Source: CAVTQY01 sp963736975
Lineage (GTDB): Bacteria > Pseudomonadota > Alphaproteobacteria > Acetobacterales > Acetobacteraceae
Direction of reading: 5' to 3'
Assembly: GCA_963736975.1 (NCBI GenBank)
Contig: CAVTQY010000001.1
Coordinates: 186,001 to 250,000 of the forward strand
DNA: 64,000 bases
Notes under the pieces: generated by a model
What the model was told of the DNA's origin: nothing
The model's input: the letters and a program-made list of their open reading frames with translations, nothing else
The model's database searches: none
Part shown: positions 37,339 through 46,522 of the stretch, one piece after another
Layout of the letters: each line of letters opens with the position of its first letter
How positions within the stretch are numbered: the first letter of the stretch is position 1
Translations under genes and position numbers: made by a program

Positions 37339-38011
37339 GCCGCCGCTGGTGTTGCGCGGCGTGCAGCGCATTTATCAGAGCGGGGCAGGACCGCTGCCTG
37401 TGCTGTGCGGCGCCGACCTGACGTTAGGTACCGGCGAGACCATCGCCTTGGTGGCGCCGTCAGGGGCGGGCAAATCGACGCTGCTGCATCTGGCCGGACT
37501 GTTGGAGAGGCCGGATGCCGGTTCGGTCATTGTGGAGGGGCGCGAGGCCGGCGCGCTTGCCGACGCGGAGCGCACCGCAATACGGCGCGATACGATCGGG
37601 TTCGTTTATCAGTTTCACCACCTGCTGGCCGAGTTTTCGGCGCTTGAGAATGTGATTCTGCCTCAGATGATTGCCGGGAAATCGCGCAAGCGGGCGACCG
37701 AGCGGGGGATGGAGCTGTTGCGGTCTTTCGGGCTGGGGCCGCGTGCGGGGCATCTGCCGGGAAAACTGTCCGGCGGCGAGCAGCAGCGGGTGGCGATCGC
37801 GCGGGCGTTGGCGAACCAGCCCAAGGTGTTGCTGGCCGATGAGCCGACCGGCAACCTGGATGTCAACACCGCCGGCGTGGTGTTCGATGAATTGTTGGCG
37901 GCAGTGCAGCGGCAAGGGCTGGCGGTGCTGATGGCGACGCATAATCCTGAGTTGGCAGCGCGCCTGGACCGATCGGTAACGCTGCGCGATGGTCGCGTGG
38001 TGGAGGCTTGA
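37331..38011 (+). CDS. lolD: lipoprotein-releasing system ATPase LolD
   Basis: A 226-residue ABC ATPase that powers LolC. Walker A is APSGAGKS (near residue 43), the signature LSGGEQQRVAIARAL and Walker B VLLADEPTGNLD. The family more often has GPSGSGKS at Walker A. The ATG at 37331 overlaps the end of lolC by eight bases. It ends 27 bases before the convergent glycosyltransferase gene, with no hairpin seen between them. Confidence 0.94.
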   Translation: MSEPPLVLRGVQRIYQSGAGPLPVLCGADLTLGTGETIALVAPSGAGKSTLLHLAGLLERPDAGSVIVEGREAGALADAERTAIRRDTIGFVYQFHHLLAEFSALENVILPQMIAGKSRKRATERGMELLRSFGLGPRAGHLPGKLSGGEQQRVAIARALANQPKVLLADEPTGNLDVNTAGVVFDELLAAVQRQGLAVLMATHNPELAARLDRSVTLRDGRVVEA

Positions 38012-38038
38012 GTCGCCTGACGCTGCTACCACTCGCCT

Positions 38039-40270
38039 TCAAGCTGCCGCTGCAAGCTCAGGCGGCGCCAATACCAACTCAGCCGCGCCCAGAAACGACC
38101 GCCGCAATCCCTCGGCCCCGAAATGCGCCCGCGCATAACCGATCTGCGCCGCGCAGCGCTCCCGCCACAGCGCATCGTCGGTCAACAGCACCGTGACCCC
38201 GCGCGCGAAACGGGCCGCATCCTCGGCCACTGTTGTCACCTGCTCGAGCCCGGGCAGACCCTGCGCGCCGACCCGCGTCGTGACCAGTGGCAGACCCTCG
38301 CGCAGCGCCTCCACCACCTTCAGCTTTATACCTGCCCCGCAACGAAGCGGCACCACTGCGACCCGTGCTCGACCGTACCAACTCCGCAACTCGTCAGGCC
38401 CGAGGTCGCCGACCACAATTACCCCCGCTCCGGCCAGCGCCCTGACAGCCGGCCCCGGACGAGACCCCACGATCACCGCCCTCGCGCCAGGCACCACTGC
38501 CCTCACGCGTGGCAGAATGTCGGAAACCAACCACTGCACGGCCTGCTGATTAGGGGGATGCGCGAAGCCGCCGACGAACAGCAGGTCGAGCCCCGGCGGC
38601 GGCAGGCGCGGCGCGCCGAATTCGCGGAAGCCGAATGGCTGCACCGCCCGCACGAGGCTGCCCGGCTCCATCTCAGCCGCCGTGGCCGCTTCCTCCTGAG
38701 ACGGATACAGTACCACATCCATGCTGCGCCAGACCCAGCGTTCCAGGCGCTCCAAACGGTCCGCCTCACGCCGGACAGCCGCTTGTCCGGTCACCTGGGC
38801 CTCGAGCCGCAGGCGGCGAAAGTGCAGATCGTGGCCGTAATAGACCAACCGTGCCGCGCTGTTGCGCTTCAGCGGCTCCAGATACCCGAGCGCCACCTCC
38901 GGCCGGCTGAGCAGCACGTGATCGAGCTCGGCGCCGTTCTCTGCGATCCATTCGTCGAAAGCATCGAAGCCGCCGCCGTGGATCACCTCGATTCCTGCCT
39001 CCTGCAGCGCTTCGGTATAACCGGGACTATACAACCGGTTGTGCGGCCAGAACTTCACCACGATGCCCGCCGCCTGCATCGACTGCATGAACGCCATCAT
39101 GGTCTGCGATCCGGCGTCGCGATCCGGCTCCGGCACGTAGTGGTCGATCACCAGCACCAGCACCCGGTTGCGCGCGTGATCGCGCGCCCGCAGCACCTGC
39201 CGGCCGGCGGGATAATGCTCGGCAGCAAGCGTGCGCGCCCAGCGCTGCACCAAGCGGGCCTGGTTGATCACCTGGTGCCGCTTGATCCCCGATCGCGTGT
39301 TCCGGCCGTGCGACACTCCCTCGAAATGGATCACCCGCGAGCGCGGTTGATACAACACCGCCCGGCCGCGCATCCGCAAACGGAACGCGAGATCCGAGTC
39401 CTCGCAATAGGCTGGTGCAAACACCTCATCGAATCCGCCCAGCTCAGCAAACAATGCACGCGGCACCATCAGCGACGCCGCCGAGCAGTAATCGGCCTCC
39501 CGCACATAGTTATACACGGGCAGCGCCGGGTTGTTGCCGCGGCCATAATTCCACGCGGACCCATCGTCCCAGATGATGCCGCCCGCTTCCTGCAACCGCC
39601 CATCGGGATAGATCAGCATCGATCCCACCGCGCCGGCGTCCGGGCGGGCGCGGAACAGGTCCAGCATCGCGTCGAGCCATCCGGGCGATACCTGCGTGTC
39701 GTTGTTGAGCAGCAGCAGAAACTCGCCGCGTGCAAGTCGGGCGGCTTCGTTGCAGGTACGCAGGTAGCCGAGATTGTGTGGATTGCTGATCAGCCGGATG
39801 CCGCGGACGAGATCCAGTCGCGCAAGATCCGGATCGCCGGACGCGTCGTCGATCACGATCACCTCGACCGGCGCGTCCGGCGCGCAGGCCGCGATCGAAG
39901 CAAGGCAGCGTAGTGTATGCTCCACCTTGCCGTAGCTCGTCACGATCACCGAAACCACCGGCGCGTCATCTTGCGGCACACGCAACGTCGCGGCATCGAC
40001 GGTCCCAGTCATCGGTACGAGGAGCACCGGCGCTTGCATCGCGCGGTGCCGCCGCGTGCGCAGCCAGCAGGCGGTATGATGCGGCAGTTGCAAGGTGGCG
40101 ATCCACCAAGCGAGTCGCCCGGCATGGCGCAGCAGGCGGCGCACCGGGCGGATGCAAGACAGCACACCGATTCGCTTGCCGAGACTACCCACGAAATTGT
40201 CGCGTGCGGCGGCCACACGCCAGCACGCCAGCTCCCATCCCGAGGCCGGCAACCGCCGACGTGTTTGCAT
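38039..40270 (-). CDS. two-domain glycosyltransferase (GT2 + GT4)
   Basis: A 743-residue cytoplasmic or membrane-associated glycosyltransferase. Residues about 105-330 form a GT-A (family 2) domain: VSVIVTSYGKVEHTLRCLAS, VIVIDDASGD, LLNNDTQVSPGWL and a later EDSDLAFRLRM. Residues about 385-740 form a GT-B domain of the GT4 kind: LLFVGGFAHPPNQQAVQWL, VPLRCGAGIKLKVVEALREG. Two transferase folds in one chain suggest successive sugar additions to a surface polysaccharide. The ATG at 40270 has AGGAGGT upstream; a GTG three codons earlier is less likely. No other glycan genes adjoin it, so the acceptor is unknown. Confidence 0.85.
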   Translation of the reverse strand: MQTRRRLPASGWELACWRVAAARDNFVGSLGKRIGVLSCIRPVRRLLRHAGRLAWWIATLQLPHHTACWLRTRRHRAMQAPVLLVPMTGTVDAATLRVPQDDAPVVSVIVTSYGKVEHTLRCLASIAACAPDAPVEVIVIDDASGDPDLARLDLVRGIRLISNPHNLGYLRTCNEAARLARGEFLLLLNNDTQVSPGWLDAMLDLFRARPDAGAVGSMLIYPDGRLQEAGGIIWDDGSAWNYGRGNNPALPVYNYVREADYCSAASLMVPRALFAELGGFDEVFAPAYCEDSDLAFRLRMRGRAVLYQPRSRVIHFEGVSHGRNTRSGIKRHQVINQARLVQRWARTLAAEHYPAGRQVLRARDHARNRVLVLVIDHYVPEPDRDAGSQTMMAFMQSMQAAGIVVKFWPHNRLYSPGYTEALQEAGIEVIHGGGFDAFDEWIAENGAELDHVLLSRPEVALGYLEPLKRNSAARLVYYGHDLHFRRLRLEAQVTGQAAVRREADRLERLERWVWRSMDVVLYPSQEEAATAAEMEPGSLVRAVQPFGFREFGAPRLPPPGLDLLFVGGFAHPPNQQAVQWLVSDILPRVRAVVPGARAVIVGSRPGPAVRALAGAGVIVVGDLGPDELRSWYGRARVAVVPLRCGAGIKLKVVEALREGLPLVTTRVGAQGLPGLEQVTTVAEDAARFARGVTVLLTDDALWRERCAAQIGYARAHFGAEGLRRSFLGAAELVLAPPELAAAA

Positions 40271-40464
40271 GGGCCCCACCTCCTGCGGGACGGATCGTGT
40301 GGGCTACGCTAGGGGCGATTTCGTCACGAAACCGTTAGCGCCTGCGTGCGTATGCCCCTGTCTCCGTGCTTCACAGGAAGTTGCGGGCCCGAGAGGGATG
40401 TTCAGATTTCCGCCGCATTCCAACCTGGATAAGGCCAGCATTGAGGCTCAACTATGCTTCGTTC

Positions 40465-40563
40465 GCTGGCTTCCTCCCCCAGCAGCAGCGCGCTGCCAGC
40501 ACTCTGTATCGTCCTGGCGCGCTGCTCCCTTCAGACCCCGCGTTCAGACGCGGGGTCTTTTTT
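40465..40563 (+). ncRNA. candidate plus-strand small RNA ending in a strong terminator
   Basis: Both flanking genes are on the minus strand, yet a textbook plus-strand terminator lies at 40534-40563. Upstream of it are GCTGGC with an unpaired TTCCTCCCCC (40471-40480) and a stem AGCGCG/CGCGCT with CCAG/CTGG (40487-40523). GCTGGC can alternatively pair with GCCAGC at 40495-40500. The order CCUCCC motif, stem, terminator is like that of the candidate at 34454. The 5' end is unknown. The rest of the 40271-40464 gap shows no gene or clear promoter. Confidence 0.4.
40534..40563 (+). terminator. rho-independent terminator, plus orientation
   Basis: GACCCCGCGT pairs perfectly with ACGCGGGGTC (loop TCAG) and is followed by six T's. 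The opposite strand has no T run after the stem, so it works for plus-strand transcription only, although the minus-strand PAS gene ends inside its loop. Confidence 0.85.
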
Positions 40564-41035
40564 GTACTTCGGCCCGCAACGCCTCCAGCTCCCGGCGTAA
40601 GGCCCGGGTCTCGGCAAAGCGGGCTGTCGTGTCGCGCATGACGGCGGCGATACCTGAGATGCGTCCATCGACGCCGCGAAAAGCCGTGATGGTGAACTCC
40701 ACCGAGATCCGAGCGCCGTCCTTACGCAGCGCCGGTACCGCCAGGACGTCGCCGGTTCCGTAACGGCTTTCCCCGGTCTTCATGGTGTGGCGGAATCCCG
40801 CCCAATGCCTGGCACGCAGGCTCTCCGGTATGATCAGCTCGAGCGACCGGCCGATGGCCTCGATTGCGCTGTATTGGAATATGCGCTCGGCCGCGCGGTT
40901 CCAGTAGCGGATCGTGCCCTGGCTGTCGGCCTCGATCACGGCATCCGGCATCTCGGCGAGCAACTCGGCGGCAAAACGCGACGTGTTCGAACTCCATGCA
41001 ATCAGACTCCTACCGGGCGGCGGTGATTGTAACAC
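40544..41035 (-). CDS. single-domain PAS protein
   Basis: A 163-residue protein consisting almost wholly of one PAS sensor domain (about residues 20-140): AEMPDAVIEADSQGTIRYWN, RAAERIFQYSAIEAIGRSLE and ALRKDGARISVEFTITAFRG. A short coiled-coil-like tail (ETRALRRELEALRAEVQ) follows. There is no kinase, GGDEF or DNA-binding output domain, so it should act through a partner protein. The start is uncertain: a GTG at 41035 is the first available and there is no in-frame ATG before residue 29. It is divergent from the ABC transporter operon, 101 bases away. Its stop codon lies inside a plus-strand terminator loop. Confidence 0.75.
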   Translation of the reverse strand: MLQSPPPGRSLIAWSSNTSRFAAELLAEMPDAVIEADSQGTIRYWNRAAERIFQYSAIEAIGRSLELIIPESLRARHWAGFRHTMKTGESRYGTGDVLAVPALRKDGARISVEFTITAFRGVDGRISGIAAVMRDTTARFAETRALRRELEALRAEVQKRPRV

Positions 41036-41136
41036 TCCCCTGATCGCGGCGCTTGACAGCGGCGGCCCTCACGGGCTGAGAGTCACGGCACACGGCGTTG
41101 GCCGCGGAACGAACACAAAGCTCCGGGGGAAACGGA

Positions 41137-42912
41137 ATGACAGCCAGAACGACGCGCCTTGATACGGGCCGGCGCGAGGTGATCAAGGGCGGCATGGCAG
41201 CGGCCGCTGCTACTATGCTGCCGGCCGGTATTGCCGAAGCGCAGGGAGGCAATGCCTCCACCATCCCCCGCAACCGCACCATGATCCTGATCGGCATCAA
41301 CAGCCGCGACGGCCGCTGGGTCGACTATGAGCTGTGGAACCCCTACGCGATCGGTGCCAATCACCAGAACGGGCCGAATCTGATCTACGAACCGCTCGCC
41401 TATTACAGCGCATTCGCCGATAAATGGTATCCCTGGTTGGCGGAAAGCTATCAGTTCACGCCGGATTTCAAACAGCTTACCATCAAGACACGCCAGGGCG
41501 TCACATGGAGCGACGGCACGCCGTTCAGCGCCGAGGACGTCGCCTACACCATGAACACGCTGCGCGATCTCGGCTCCAAGGTGAAATGGGGCGTCGATGT
41601 CAACCAGGCGCTGGACGAGGCCACCGTCACCGACCCCAACACGGTGGTGCTGAAGTTCAAGATTCCCTCGCCGCGGTTCTTCTTTTTCGCCAGCTACAAA
41701 TACGACATCGGCATCTATATCGTGCCGAAGCACATCTTCCAGGGCCAGGACTGGGCCAGCTTCAAGGCTTTCGATATCGCCAAGGGCTGGCCCGTCACCA
41801 CCAGCCCCTGGAAGGTCACGGAATCCTCGCTGCAGCAGAAAGTCTTCGAACGACGCGACAAATGGTGGGCGGCCGACCAGAAGCTCGCGCCCATGCCGCA
41901 GATCCTACGCAACATATGGCTGCCCTATGTGGCCGAGCAGGAATCCGCACAGGCGCTGATTACCAATCAGGTGGATTTCGGCGGGGCCTTGCAGCCTGCC
42001 ACCTTCCCCACGGTGATCCGGCAGAACCCGAAGATCATCACGCATTCCGGCCAGAAGCCGCCCTGGGGCTACGTCGATTGGTGGCCACTGTCGCTTTACG
42101 TCAACAACGAGGTCCCGCCGTTCAACGACAAGGACGTGCGCTGGGCGCTCAGCCACTACATCGATCGCCAGCAGATCATCCAGGTCGCCTATCTGGGGGC
42201 GGAGACCGTCTCCTCCCTGCCCATGCCGCCCTACAAGCCGCTGTTGCCGTATTTCGATGCGGTGAAGGACCTGCTCGCCAAATACAACACGCTGGAGTTC
42301 AACCCGAAGAAGGGCGACGCGCTGCTGTCGGCCAAGGGCTTCAAGAAGTCCGGCGACATGTGGGAAGGACCTGACGGCAAGCCGTTCACCTTGCCGATCA
42401 TAGGCTTCGGCGCCTCCGGCTCCGCCATGGGGCCCGTGTTGTCGCAGATGCTGAAACGGCACGGCATCAGCGCCAGCCTCAGTCTGCCGCCCGATTTCGA
42501 CAACCGGTTCCAGAAAGGCGACTATTCCGGCTCAATTTATGGCCACGGCGGCAGTATCCGGGAGCCCTATGATACGCTGCGGCTCTACCAGAGCCAGAGC
42601 ATTGCCGTACCCGGCGCCCATGCGGCAAATTTCAGCCGCTGGAAGAACCCCGAATACGACAAGATCGTCGATGAGGTGTATGTCACCGATCCCACTGACG
42701 TGGCAAAACTGAAGGATCTGTTCCACGCCGCGATGGAGATCTGGCTGCCGGACCTGCCGGACATTCAGCTCGTGCAGAACTATCACCGCATCCCGATGAA
42801 CACCACTTACTGGAAGAACTGGCCGACGGAAGACAACCCGTACATCAACGGCGCGTCCTGGCACCTCACTTACAACATCGTGCTCTGGAACGTGCAGTCG
42901 GCACAGGCCTGA
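41137..42912 (+). CDS. ABC transporter substrate-binding protein, family 5 (first copy)
   Basis: A 591-residue periplasmic binding protein of the oligopeptide/dipeptide/nickel type (SBP_bac_5). The N-terminus has a twin-arginine export signal (TGRREVIKGG, then an Ala-rich stretch ending GIAEAQG). The family core begins near residue 115 (TIKTRQGVTWSDGTPFSAED). The ATG at 41137 follows GGGGGAAACGGA. It is first of a six-gene operon: two binding proteins, two permeases and two ATPases. The next gene is a close paralogue, so this operon has two solute receptors. The ligand cannot be told from the sequence. A TTGACA at 41053-41058 may be a -35, but no good -10 follows. Confidence 0.88.
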   Translation: MTARTTRLDTGRREVIKGGMAAAAATMLPAGIAEAQGGNASTIPRNRTMILIGINSRDGRWVDYELWNPYAIGANHQNGPNLIYEPLAYYSAFADKWYPWLAESYQFTPDFKQLTIKTRQGVTWSDGTPFSAEDVAYTMNTLRDLGSKVKWGVDVNQALDEATVTDPNTVVLKFKIPSPRFFFFASYKYDIGIYIVPKHIFQGQDWASFKAFDIAKGWPVTTSPWKVTESSLQQKVFERRDKWWAADQKLAPMPQILRNIWLPYVAEQESAQALITNQVDFGGALQPATFPTVIRQNPKIITHSGQKPPWGYVDWWPLSLYVNNEVPPFNDKDVRWALSHYIDRQQIIQVAYLGAETVSSLPMPPYKPLLPYFDAVKDLLAKYNTLEFNPKKGDALLSAKGFKKSGDMWEGPDGKPFTLPIIGFGASGSAMGPVLSQMLKRHGISASLSLPPDFDNRFQKGDYSGSIYGHGGSIREPYDTLRLYQSQSIAVPGAHAANFSRWKNPEYDKIVDEVYVTDPTDVAKLKDLFHAAMEIWLPDLPDIQLVQNYHRIPMNTTYWKNWPTEDNPYINGASWHLTYNIVLWNVQSAQA

Positions 42913-42915
42913 GGC

Positions 42916-44670
42916 ATGACCGGCATTACACTGCCCCGCCGTGGTCTGTTCAAGGCGGGGCTGGCGACTGGCACGGCAGCGATGCTGCCGGCCAGCGCCG
43001 CGAACGCGCAACTGCCGGCGGTGCCGCGCAACCGCACCCTGGTGCTCATCAAGAACGGCGGACGCGACGGGCGCTGGGTCGATTACGACCTTTGGAACCC
43101 GTATTCAATCGGGTCCAACCACCAGAACGGGCCCAACATCATCTGCGAGCCGCTCGCCTATTACAGCGCATTCGCCGATAAGCTGTATTTGTGGCTAGCC
43201 GAGAGTTACGAATACACGCCCGACTTCAAGCGGCTTACCATCAAGACCCGCCCAGGCATCACCTGGAGCGACGGCACGCTGTTCAGCGCCGAGGACGTCG
43301 CCTACACTTTCAACACGCTGCGCGAGCTCGGCCCCAAGGTGAAATGGGGTATCGATGTCGCGCAGGCGCTCGACCAGGCGACGGTGCCCGACCCCGATAC
43401 GGTGGTGCTGGACTTCAAAATTCCTTCGCCCCGGTTCTTCTTCTTCGTCACCTACAAATACGATATCGGCGTCTATATCGTGCCGAAGCACATCTTTCAG
43501 GGTCAGGACTGGACCAGCTTCAAGCATTTCGACCTGGCTAAAGGGTGGCCTGTTACGACCGGGCCGTGGAAGGTCGTCGAAGCCACCTTATCGCAGAAAA
43601 TCTTCGACCGCCGCGACACCTGGTGGGCCGCCGAGCGCAAGCTCGCGCCGATGCCGCAGATGGTGCGCAGCATCTGGCTGCCCAACACCGGCGAGCAGCA
43701 GACCGCGCAGGCGATGATCACCAACGAATCCGACACCGCCTATGACATGCTGCCGGCGACTTTCCCCACGATGTTCCGCGCCAACCCGAAGATCACGACC
43801 CACACCGGCCAGAAGCCGCCCTATGGCTACGTCGATTGGTGGCCGCTCTCGCTCTACCTCAACAACGAAGTGCCGCCGTTCAACGACAAGGACGTGCGCT
43901 GGGCGATCAGCCACTACATCGACCGCAACCAGATCGTGCAGGTGGCTTTTCTCGGCGCCTCACAGGTCTCCGCCCTGCCGATGCCGCCCTATAAGCCGCT
44001 GTTGCCCTATTTCGATGCCGTCAAGGACCTGCTGGTCACATACAACACGCTGGAATTCGACCCGAAAAAGGGCGACGCGCTGCTGTCGGCCAAGGGTTTC
44101 CGCAAACAGGGCGGCAAATGGAACGGCCCCGACGGCAAGCCCTTCACCCTGGAAATCATCAGCTCCCCGGTCGGCACCTTCGGCCCCGCCATTGGACCTG
44201 TCGTTTCGGAAATGTTGAAACGCCACGGTGTCGAGGCCACCCTGCTGCTGCCGCCCGACTTCAACGACCGCTTCCAGAAGGGCAAGTATGTCGGCTGCGT
44301 CTATGGCCATGGCGGCAGCATCCGCGAGCCCTACGACACGCTGCGGCTTTACCAGGGCAAGAGCATCGCCGTCCCCGGCGCCCACCTCGTCAATTTCAGC
44401 CGCTGGAAGAACGCCGATTTCGACAAGATTGTCGATGAGGTCTATGTCACCGACCCGCAGGATGTGCCGAAGCTCCAGAAACTATTCCGTGCCGCGATGG
44501 AGATCTGGCTGCCCGACCTGCCGGACGTCCAGCTTGTGCAGAACCACCACCGCATCCCGATGAACACCACCTACTGGAAGAACTGGCCCACAGCGGAGAA
44601 CCCTTACATCAACGGCGCGTCCTGGCACCTGACCTTCCCGCTGGTGCTGTGGAACTTGCAGCCGGCTTGA
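42916..44670 (+). CDS. ABC transporter substrate-binding protein, family 5 (second copy)
   Basis: A 584-residue paralogue of the preceding gene, starting three bases after it. The Tat signal is clear (LPRRGLFKAGLATG, cleavage expected after ANAQ). Long blocks match the first copy, for example NHQNGPN, EPLAYYSAFADK, GYVDWWPLSLY and NEVPPFNDKDVRWA. Most differences are conservative. The segment around residue 275 differs more (NESDTAYDMLPATF here, NQVDFGGALQPATF in copy 1), which could alter ligand choice. The pair arose by tandem duplication. Confidence 0.88.
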   Translation: MTGITLPRRGLFKAGLATGTAAMLPASAANAQLPAVPRNRTLVLIKNGGRDGRWVDYDLWNPYSIGSNHQNGPNIICEPLAYYSAFADKLYLWLAESYEYTPDFKRLTIKTRPGITWSDGTLFSAEDVAYTFNTLRELGPKVKWGIDVAQALDQATVPDPDTVVLDFKIPSPRFFFFVTYKYDIGVYIVPKHIFQGQDWTSFKHFDLAKGWPVTTGPWKVVEATLSQKIFDRRDTWWAAERKLAPMPQMVRSIWLPNTGEQQTAQAMITNESDTAYDMLPATFPTMFRANPKITTHTGQKPPYGYVDWWPLSLYLNNEVPPFNDKDVRWAISHYIDRNQIVQVAFLGASQVSALPMPPYKPLLPYFDAVKDLLVTYNTLEFDPKKGDALLSAKGFRKQGGKWNGPDGKPFTLEIISSPVGTFGPAIGPVVSEMLKRHGVEATLLLPPDFNDRFQKGKYVGCVYGHGGSIREPYDTLRLYQGKSIAVPGAHLVNFSRWKNADFDKIVDEVYVTDPQDVPKLQKLFRAAMEIWLPDLPDVQLVQNHHRIPMNTTYWKNWPTAENPYINGASWHLTFPLVLWNLQPA

Positions 44671-44676
44671 CCCGCC

Positions 44677-45681
44677 ATGCAGCTCCTCTACATCGTCCGG
44701 CGCTTCCTGGTTTTCCTGCTGATCGTCTGGCTCGCCGCCACACTCAACTTCTTCCTGCCCAAGCTCTCCGGCCAGGACCCGGTGCGCACCAAGCTGCTCG
44801 AGGAAGCCTCGCTCGGCGGTTACGTGCACGCCGGCATCGAGGACATGGTCAAGGAGTACCAAAAGAAATTCGGCCTGGATAAGCCGCTCTGGCGCCAGTA
44901 CCTGACCTATATCGGCGACGTCTCCCAGGGCGACCTGAATTACTCCATCGCTAATTATCCGCGCACAGTCGCCGGGATGATCAGCGAGGCGCTGCCCTGG
45001 ACCGTGGCGCTGCTCGGACTCACCACACTGTTTTCTTTCGCCGCCGGCACGCTGCTCGGCGCCCTGCTGGCCTGGCCGGGCGCGCCGAGCTGGATGCGCT
45101 GGATCATGCCGCCGCTCTGGGCGCTGCACGCCATCCCTTTCTTCCTGCTCGGCCTCGTGCTGAGCTGGCTGTTCGCCTTCCAGTTCCAGTGGCTTCCGAT
45201 CTTCGGCGGCTACAGCGCCGGCGCCAACCCGGCCTGGACCTTCGGTTTCATCCTGGACATCCTGCGCCATGCCGTGCTGCCGGCATTGTCCATCGTGCTC
45301 GTTTCTATTGGCGGCTGGGCGCTCGCCATGCGCGGCATGATGGTCACCACCATGGGCGAGGACTACGTCACCTTCGCCGAGGCCAAAGGCCTGCGCAGCG
45401 CCACCATCTTCACGCGTTACTGCATGCGCAACGCAATCCTGCCGCAGACTACCGGCCTCGCTCTCGCGCTCGGCACCATCTTTGCGGGCGCGGTGCTGGT
45501 GGAGGTTATCTTCGGCTATCCGGGTATCGGCGCGTTGCTGTTTCAGGCCATCGAGGAGAACGATTTCTTCCTGATCCAGGGCGTCGTGTTCACCGTGATT
45601 GTGGCGATCGGCTTTGCTACCTTCGTGCTTGACGTGATCTATCCCTGGCTCGATCCGCGTATCTCTTACCACCGGACCTGA
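44677..45681 (+). CDS. ABC transporter permease (DppB/OppB type)
   Basis: A 334-residue inner-membrane permease with about six hydrophobic segments. It has an N-terminal FLVFLLIVWLAATLNFFLPK helix and the permease-ATPase contact motif near EAKGLRSATIFTRYCMRNAI. Proteins of this type form a heterodimer with the next gene's product. It begins six bases after the second binding-protein gene and ends one base before the next gene. A long periplasmic loop of about 80 residues follows the first helix, as in the family. Confidence 0.92.
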   Translation: MQLLYIVRRFLVFLLIVWLAATLNFFLPKLSGQDPVRTKLLEEASLGGYVHAGIEDMVKEYQKKFGLDKPLWRQYLTYIGDVSQGDLNYSIANYPRTVAGMISEALPWTVALLGLTTLFSFAAGTLLGALLAWPGAPSWMRWIMPPLWALHAIPFFLLGLVLSWLFAFQFQWLPIFGGYSAGANPAWTFGFILDILRHAVLPALSIVLVSIGGWALAMRGMMVTTMGEDYVTFAEAKGLRSATIFTRYCMRNAILPQTTGLALALGTIFAGAVLVEVIFGYPGIGALLFQAIEENDFFLIQGVVFTVIVAIGFATFVLDVIYPWLDPRISYHRT

Positions 45682-45682
45682 G

Positions 45683-46522
45683 ATGCTCGGTTACTTCCGC
45701 CGCAATGCGTCCCTGACGGTCGGGCTCACTCTGCTCGGTATTCTCGTCGTCTTCATGGTGGTGGGCGCGTTTACCGTAGATACCAGCAACGCGCAGCCGC
45801 TTTCGGTGCCGGCGTTGCAGGCGCCTTCATGGAATTATCCGTTCGGCACCGACAGGCAGGGACGCGACCTGCTAGCGGTCATGGTCGCTGGTACGCCGTT
45901 GACGTTGCGGATCGGCTTCATCGCCGGGTTTGTCGGGGTGGGCTTCGGCGCCGTGCTCGCGTTTACGGCGGCATACTACGGGGGCGTCGTGGACACGGTC
46001 ATCCGCAGCATCGCCGATGTGGGGCTGACCATCCCGCCGCTGCTTGTCCTGATCATCATCGCCGCCTCGGTGAAGGGCAGTATCACCGTCAACGAGATGG
46101 CCCTGATCATCGCCGCGCTGTCCTGGCTCAGCCCCACGCGCACCATCCGGTCCCAGGTGCTCACGCTTCGCCGGCGCGGTTATGTGGAGATCGCGCGGCT
46201 CAACGGTATGAGCGGCCCCGAAATCATCTTCCGCGAGTTGATGCCGAACCTACTGCCCTATCTCGCAGCCACCCTGGTCAGCAGCGTCTCCGCCGCCATC
46301 CTTGCCTCGGTCGGGCTGGAGGTGCTGGGCCTCGGCCCGGTGGAGGCGCCGACGATCGGCATGACGCTCTACTGGGTGCTGTTCAACGCCGCCATCATCA
46401 ACGGCTGGTGGTGGTGGTGGACCGCGCCGCTGGTGGTGATCCTCATGGTGTTTCTCGGCCTGTTCTTCCTTACGACGGGCCTCGACGAGATTGCCAACCC
46501 CCGCCTGCGGCGAGCCGTGTGA
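45683..46522 (+). CDS. ABC transporter permease (DppC/OppC type)
   Basis: A 279-residue permease partner with the typical FGTDRQGRDLLAVMVAGTPL after the first helix. The ATPase contact motif is EIARLNGMSGPEIIFRELMP. Its stop overlaps the start of the first ATPase gene (GTGATGG). Together with the previous gene it forms the membrane channel. Confidence 0.92.
   Translation: MLGYFRRNASLTVGLTLLGILVVFMVVGAFTVDTSNAQPLSVPALQAPSWNYPFGTDRQGRDLLAVMVAGTPLTLRIGFIAGFVGVGFGAVLAFTAAYYGGVVDTVIRSIADVGLTIPPLLVLIIIAASVKGSITVNEMALIIAALSWLSPTRTIRSQVLTLRRRGYVEIARLNGMSGPEIIFRELMPNLLPYLAATLVSSVSAAILASVGLEVLGLGPVEAPTIGMTLYWVLFNAAIINGWWWWWTAPLVVILMVFLGLFFLTTGLDEIANPRLRRAV

Noticed and set aside
38123..39913. 596-codon plus-strand frame opposite the glycosyltransferase
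   Set aside because: The minus strand carries clear GT2 and GT4 motifs; the plus frame has none.
41053..41058. TTGACA as promoter of the ABC transporter operon
   Set aside because: No acceptable -10 hexamer lies 16-18 bases downstream, so it was not listed as a feature.
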